Positions 58,860-64,000 of a DNA stretch of 64,000 nt are shown here, one piece after another. A model generated the notes under the pieces. That model saw nothing but the letters and a program-made list of their open reading frames with translations. It had not been told where the DNA came from and did no database searches. Origin of the DNA: Azolla pinnata (taxonomy: Eukaryota; Streptophyta; Polypodiopsida; Salviniales; Salviniaceae); the NCBI GenBank assembly GCA_037176905.1, contig JBBBWG010032641.1, forward strand, positions 17,896-81,895, written 5' to 3'. The translations under genes were made by a program, and so were the position numbers. Every line of letters starts with the position of its first letter. Position 1 is the stretch's first letter.

Positions 58860-60545
58860 CTACTGGGTGTGCTCTTTCCTGTATCTGGTTCCTCCAGTCT
58901 TTTCATCTGCTTCTCATCCTCCTGCCACAGGTCTAGCAAGGTAAGAAACGAAACCGTATCGATCGATTCCTTGGAGTAAGGTCTAATTAATCAACAGCAG
59001 GGATGGAAGTGAATTTAGTTTTGAGGGTGAAATGCTAAGGATAAACTAATCATCAGCATGGATGGAAGTGACTTGGGTTTTTGACGGTGAAATGCTAACA
59101 TCATTCTTTCATGGGAGAAACTACACAAGATTGCTTTTGCTTCTGCTTTTGGTAGACTTGATTGCTAACATCATTCTTTCTTCCAAGTAGACTTAAGCTC
59201 ATGCTTTTGCTTCCTTTTAGTATCATGTAATTATTCTTATTTGCCTCCTTGTGCTGGTTTTTGATTCTTTGTTTGGTATTTTCTCCTATAATATACGTCT
59301 TATATTAAATATTTCCAATATATATAATTCTATTGTGTGCTTTGTTACTTGTGCACATTGTGCTTGTTTTGGTTTATTTATCTTTGATTATTAATAGAAG
59401 TAATATTTGTTTAATTTGATTATGTGACAAAATGATATTTAGGAACTGGTTTAGCAGTTTCTAAAAGTTTTACTTCTTAATTGTTTTTACGTGATGAATT
59501 GAAGGGTTTTGTTCCAACATGCATGAAAGAGGGTTGTTCTTAACGTTTATCAATTTTTCGGACTAGCTCTGTTGAAGAGCTCGTATGAGAGTTGGCTCAA
59601 TTTAGTTAATGTTGTTTTTTCCAAATTTCTCAGCTCTAAAAAAACTAAGTATAGGATGATATTTTTTCATTTTTTGATATGTTTTATCCTTTTGTAATAT
59701 GATTATTAATTTTTTGATTGAATGATTTTACGTAAGCTTTTCAATTTGTATGATTTTCTTGAAGGTATCTATTATTGTGCTTTGCCTTGTATCCTATCGA
59801 AAATAAAACATTATATCTATTTGTGTATTTTACTGTTACATATTTTCTTTGCTTTTCCTTTCCCAGTTTGTTTCTCTAGCCATCTTCCTTCTTTTTATCT
59901 CTCCTTTTTTCACAATTTTTTTGACACATCTGTGCTGAATTATTGAATCTAACACTTCATTTTTTGATCTCTTTGGAAGGTTGGTTATGTGGATGCTATT
60001 TTTCTTTTCAAATTTTCTCTCGTTTGGCTTTGTTCATTTTGATCACTATCAGATTCCTTTGTTTTTTTCCTTTCAAATTTTAGTTCTACAAAATTTTTCA
60101 TTAAAGGTTTTATTTTTAAAGTTATAAATGTGAAACTACTTCGGCATTTGCTGAAAATTTTGATTAAAAATTTTGCTTCTTAACATTTTCTTGTGCCATC
60201 TTTTTATTGGCTTTTGGGCTTGTATTTTTATAATTCTTTTATGTTTTCAATGGCTTGGTTGCTTGTCTGGAATCTGTGTTTTCCCATATTGATATCTCAT
60301 AGTTTATACTAGCATGTATTCATATATATGTATGTATCATGTATTCCCATTTTTGTAATTACCATTTTTTTGCAATGTTTGTTAGGTGTCATCCATATTA
60401 TAAGATCAAATACAATCAAGTAGGCACACATTGTACACATGCACGATGTATCTATTTTATATATGCTTTGTAATATACATATATTTCTAGTTCTTAGCTT
60501 TTAGTTAAAGTAATTTTCCTTTAATTGTTTGACAATTCAGATTTT
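58860..60545. other. AT-rich upstream region of the unidentified gene
   Basis: Contains a duplicated phrase (atcatcagcatggatggaag at 59047 and a similar one at 58990) and otherwise T-rich unique sequence. The stretch 60196-60290 recurs near 63630-63750 (see the direct repeat entry). A CAG acceptor-like site ends at 60540, so a 5' noncoding exon may lie further left. Confidence 0.5.
60196..60290 (+). repeat. Direct repeat flanking the unidentified gene, left copy
   Basis: Shares catctttttattggcttttg-ggcttg and ttcttttatg...ggcttgg-ttgctt-g-ctggaatctgtgtttt with 63630-63750, in the same orientation. Identity is imperfect (about 75-85 percent by eye over two blocks with different spacing). Confidence 0.65.
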
Positions 60546-62820
60546 ATGATGTCGTATTTTCATGGCCAAGCAATTGAAGTTGCGGAGGAGCAGATTGAAA
60601 TGAAAAGACAGAGAATAGGGAGCCAATCGCTTATGGAGCTTAGCTTACTTCCTCCAAGTGATTTAACGGAAGATACATATATATTAAAATACCCTTTTAT
60701 TAAGTTGTCTCACTCTAAAAATGTAGGGAAGTTTTCTACTTTAGAGTTTATGAATTCAGAAGCATTAGTTAAATTTATAGACTACATATATCTAACAATC
60801 GAACCACATAAAGGATATTGGTATGGTTTAGATGGATTGGCTATGCCTATAGAGATGAGTGATACACCTCTTCAACTTAGTTTTTTTGAGTGTTTTGTAA
60901 AATTGTCTAAATCTTATTTTTTATATAAAGAAAGGAAGAAAAATCAACGAGATTTAGAAAGAGATCAACCACAAATAAAAGAAGGAAGAAGAGATGAAAA
61001 TGTAGATGAAGAGGAGATAATTCCAACTTATCTTGAAGTGGGAGAAAAGAGAGAGTTACAAATTAGTGATCAAGGAAGCAATTCTTCATCAGTTGAAGGA
61101 TTAATTTTAAATCACGAGGGACGTTTAACGAAAGGTGTCCCAAATATCAGGGTAAAAACTGTTTCAAATGGATTTTTAAGGGAAAATAGTTATGAGCCAT
61201 TCAACGAACGAACAGTTAGATCAGCTTCAAGAGAGAAGAAAGTAAGGACCACTGCCATTGTGGGGTTAAAAGATGATAAGTCGGTAAGCCTTTTATATTT
61301 TTTACAATAGTTCTGGCATAGAGTTTTGACATAATACTTTTAGATTATTTAATATCGAAAGTGTACTAGCATATTCATGTAAACATGAGGAGGCGGGTTG
61401 ATGCATAGATGTGAAGTTAGAGATATGTATGTATATATGTATGTATGTCAGCACGTGATATGTGTGCCATGTGTCTAAATGTGTGTAGGCATGCGGTATG
61501 TAGTGGATGCATATAAACAAGTGATTCGTGTGGGGAAATGTGTCTGTAGGCATATGTAGGATGAAGGTTTGTGTGCATTATATTGATGCACAGATTTATA
61601 TATGCATGCATGTGATATGTATATAGTTGTGTAAATGCATAGAAGAAAGATAGGTCGATTGATGTACGGAGATAATAAATATTGCAACTGAGTCTTTTTC
61701 AAAATGATTTTGGTTAACCTTGTAGATACGAGAGTCCGAGAGGGGATACTTTGAAGTTTCGGCATATGGAATTGAGGAAGCTTTAGAAAATTTAGCCATA
61801 CATAGAGGGAAAGAAATCTCTCTCTTATTATGTGGAAATGAAATATGGGGTTGTGGAACTTTAATAGTACACAATGTTGTTACGATAGCGAGTGATGGTA
61901 CGTTACAAGTCGACGAAGATGAAGATGGGGGTGAGTCTGAAAAGATTTTCGAGGAGACGGTTAAACAATGTCGCAAGTATATGTCAGATACTAAATCGAG
62001 CTATACCCCCGGAAGACATGCCATTGGAGAATTGCGAATCACTGAAGAGGTAATTGTTATTCTAGTATTTTTCGCTAGCTGTAAATATATAAGTTATTAT
62101 GCCTTAATATTACGAATAAAAATTATCTTGAATCTTGGTGGTGGTTGTGCTCTTATATTAATGATGAAGTGGAATGTATATGATATTTCTATGACCTAGA
62201 TATTTCTTGAATTACATCCTAAGGTCTTCAAAATTTGTAATATGTATAGGTTTTTGTTAATTTAGTTGTTTTCATACCCATATTTGTTTGCATTTTGCTA
62301 ACTAGTTAAGGATATTTTGTTTTTTGTATTTAGTTGCGCCTTTCGTTAATTAGTTAACGATATTTTGTTTTTGGTATTTAGTTGCTATAAGATTATAACT
62401 TTGTAAGTGTATAGTTATGTCTTGCTATGTGCTTGGTTTTTATAAGTTATGTTGTTACAATAGAAACATTGAATTATTTTATTACATTTTGATAAACTAG
62501 GTGTATAAACGATCGTGGTCTTATACAGACATTTACTTTGGAAATTATTTATTGATACAATCCTTGCTTCGAATTACTCTTGGGGATTCAATTTTGAAGG
62601 TAAATAAAAATAGAATTTTAAACAATTTAAATCATTGGATAAAGAGATGTTTACATAAATAGGTTTTGTTATGTAGATCAATGGTGATGATGCGCGTCAA
62701 ATTATAGAGATATGTAAGGACCAAGACTTGCGCATTATAAAACAATTCGAGAAATGTGGTAACTTGCAAAGAGATGCTATTAATGCTTGGAAACGACTGA
62801 CTACTTTTGAAGAGAATTAA
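60546..62820 (+). CDS. Four-exon gene of unrecognised family
   Basis: I do not recognise this protein. Exons 60546-61283, 61726-62049, 62501-62599 and 62677-62820 all join at phase 0 to 434 residues ending in TAA. Four consistent splice pairs and lack of stops over 1.3 kb argue that it is a real gene. The N-terminal part has FSTLEFMNSEALVKFIDYIY and EPHKGYWYGLDGLAMPIEMS, followed by a charged Lys/Glu-rich stretch (residues about 130-175). Exon 2 contains EVSAYGIEEALENLAIHRGK, GNEIWGCGTLIVHNVVTIAS, an acidic DEDEDGG run and PGRHAIGELRIT. The C-terminus (GDDARQIIEICKDQDLRIIK) looks helical. No signal peptide or membrane segment is seen. Codon use is AT-rich compared with the PPR and tetraspanin genes. 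The ATG at 60546 (a second ATG follows at once) is the first in frame after a possible acceptor. It could be a lineage-specific host gene or a protein of a DNA element; direct repeats flank it. Confidence 0.6.
62285..62395 (+). repeat. 58-bp tandem duplication in intron 2 of the unidentified gene
   Basis: Two copies of ttagttaaggatattttgtt, then a T-rich run and gtatttagttgc; the second copy reads ttagttaacgatattttgtt. They lie in the intron 62050-62500. Confidence 0.85.
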
Positions 62821-64000
62821 AAAAATTGTTAAGAGTAATGTACTTAAAACTCTTCTGATTTTGTAGAGATTGTCTCTTATATACATTTACGTACCCTTGA
62901 TCGTGGATTGAAATTATCGAGTTTGCATGTTTTTTGTTCTCATTGGTGCCACGCTAGATCCTTCTGGTAGTAGTGATCGTTGTTTTGGTGTATCTAGTTA
63001 GGATTACTTTTTTCTTATAAGATATTTAGTTAAGCTTGAGAGAGTTAACTTATTCTTACCAAATCTTGGATGTGTACATTGTGTATATGTGTTTGTCCCT
63101 CTAGATTTCTTTAGACACCTCATGTATTGATATATGCATGCATACACGTACATATATATACATATAGAATATATATAGAGTAGTGGGACATATATTTTCT
63201 TTAAATTCTTTTTTGTGATATTTTTATCACTTTTTCACCCGCTTTTTTTAGTCTCTCCTTTTTCATTTTTCTTTATGTTTTGTTTGTTTTGGATGGTTTT
63301 GTGGGTTTTTGCTTTCCAAATGGTGTCTCTCGTGTTTGGTTAGTCTCATATCTTGTTTAAGTTGATCTTTTACTAATGATATTTGTTTGTGTGTGTGTGT
63401 GTGTGTATGTTACATAAGTCATACACATTGTACTACGTTTGTGCAAGGGCTGTTAGCCATCATTATATTGAAATGTGTGTAAACATGTAGCTATGTGTGT
63501 GTATGTGTGTGGATTGTAGATATGCACATCATGGATGAATGTGTATATGTATTATATTTATTTAGTTGGTTTTCTTTTTATATTGAGATGTTGTCCTTGG
63601 CAGCCAATTTTTATTACCATTTTATTTCGCCATCTTTTTATTTGCTTTTGGGCTTGATTACAAATCTCCTTCTCTCTCTCTCTCTTGTTTTTGGATTTCT
63701 TTTATGCTTTCTTTGGCTGTGGTTTGCTTGGGTGGAATCTGTGTTTTTTCAAATGATATTTTACAAATGCTTATGCACATGTAGTATCGACATTTCTAAT
63801 GCATAGTTTTAAGCTGTGCCTTTGATTGTTTGATAGTCATGCTTTCATGCTTTCATTTCGACTTCCCTACCTACGAGCGGAGCTGATATTGCTAATTGGT
63901 GCGACTCGCTCGCATAAGCATGTGATGAATGTCAGGTCATACAATGGGTGTGTGACAATTTTGGGTTCAAAGCTCTTCTACATGTAACCCTAAATCTAAG
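62821..64000. other. Downstream region with the right direct-repeat copy
   Basis: No gene is seen. It holds TG dinucleotide runs near 63390 and 63480-63510, a short CT run near 63672, and at 63630-63750 the right copy of the direct repeat found at 60196-60290. The last bases (aaccctaaatctaag) include one telomere-like heptamer. The T-rich composition resembles the region upstream of the unidentified gene. Confidence 0.55.

Noticed and set aside
1-64000. tRNA, rRNA or snoRNA genes
   Set aside because: I scanned by eye for tRNA B-box-like GGTTC-AATCC words and other signatures and found nothing convincing; a covariance-model scan would be needed to be sure.

Overview
This window is nuclear DNA from a land plant. 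The evidence is a set of plant-specific gene families: a FEI-type LRR receptor kinase, two PLS-class PPR proteins, a plant tetraspanin, a remorin, a plant RmlC-like cupin and an ESP1/CstF64-like protein. Introns are GT-AG and there are many copies of CCCTAAA/TTTAGGG-like sequence. One gene narrows the group. A 30-exon gene on the minus strand encodes a homologue of DRC7 (CCDC135/FAP50), a subunit of the nexin-dynein regulatory complex of motile cilia. Only plants with swimming sperm keep such genes, so the source is most likely a fern, lycophyte or bryophyte, less likely a cycad or Ginkgo. I cannot name the species; the microsatellite load and intron sizes would suit a fern.

Layout: 1-1256 repeats and purine-rich microsatellites. 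1257-6282 (+) FEI-like receptor kinase, 13 exons. 7214-10652 (+) two-exon PPR-DYW gene with an unusual C-terminus. 12197-13341 (-) cupin. 14420-17552 (-) tetraspanin; its first intron holds a long degenerate telomere-like array with a 100-N assembly gap. 17650-18900 minisatellite. 21278-23696 (-) ESP1-like gene with a GC-AG intron. 26500-30050 no gene found: a promoter-like CT/GA tract, a TTAGGG-type hexamer array, a motif cluster, a foldback and a long compound minisatellite. 30679-32283 (+) remorin. 32990-33356 giant CAT/CAC microsatellite. 34441-36456 (+) intronless PPR gene that ends inside a 22-bp tandem array. 37588-54828 (-) LRR-kelch-DRC7 fusion gene. 54900-57165 two large minisatellites directly upstream of that gene. 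60546-62820 (+) a four-exon gene of a family I do not recognise, flanked by direct repeats.

The genes do not form a pathway. The protein roles divide into wall/growth signalling (FEI-like), membrane organisation (tetraspanin, remorin), organelle RNA editing or processing (PPRs), 3'-end processing of mRNA (ESP1-like) and sperm motility (DRC7-like). A recurring theme is that unrelated genes carry their own private minisatellite inside an intron. I found no recognisable LTR or viral element, no LINE, no CRISPR array and no tRNA or rRNA gene. All exon boundaries were derived by eye from splice signals, frame continuity and remembered family sequence, without transcripts.
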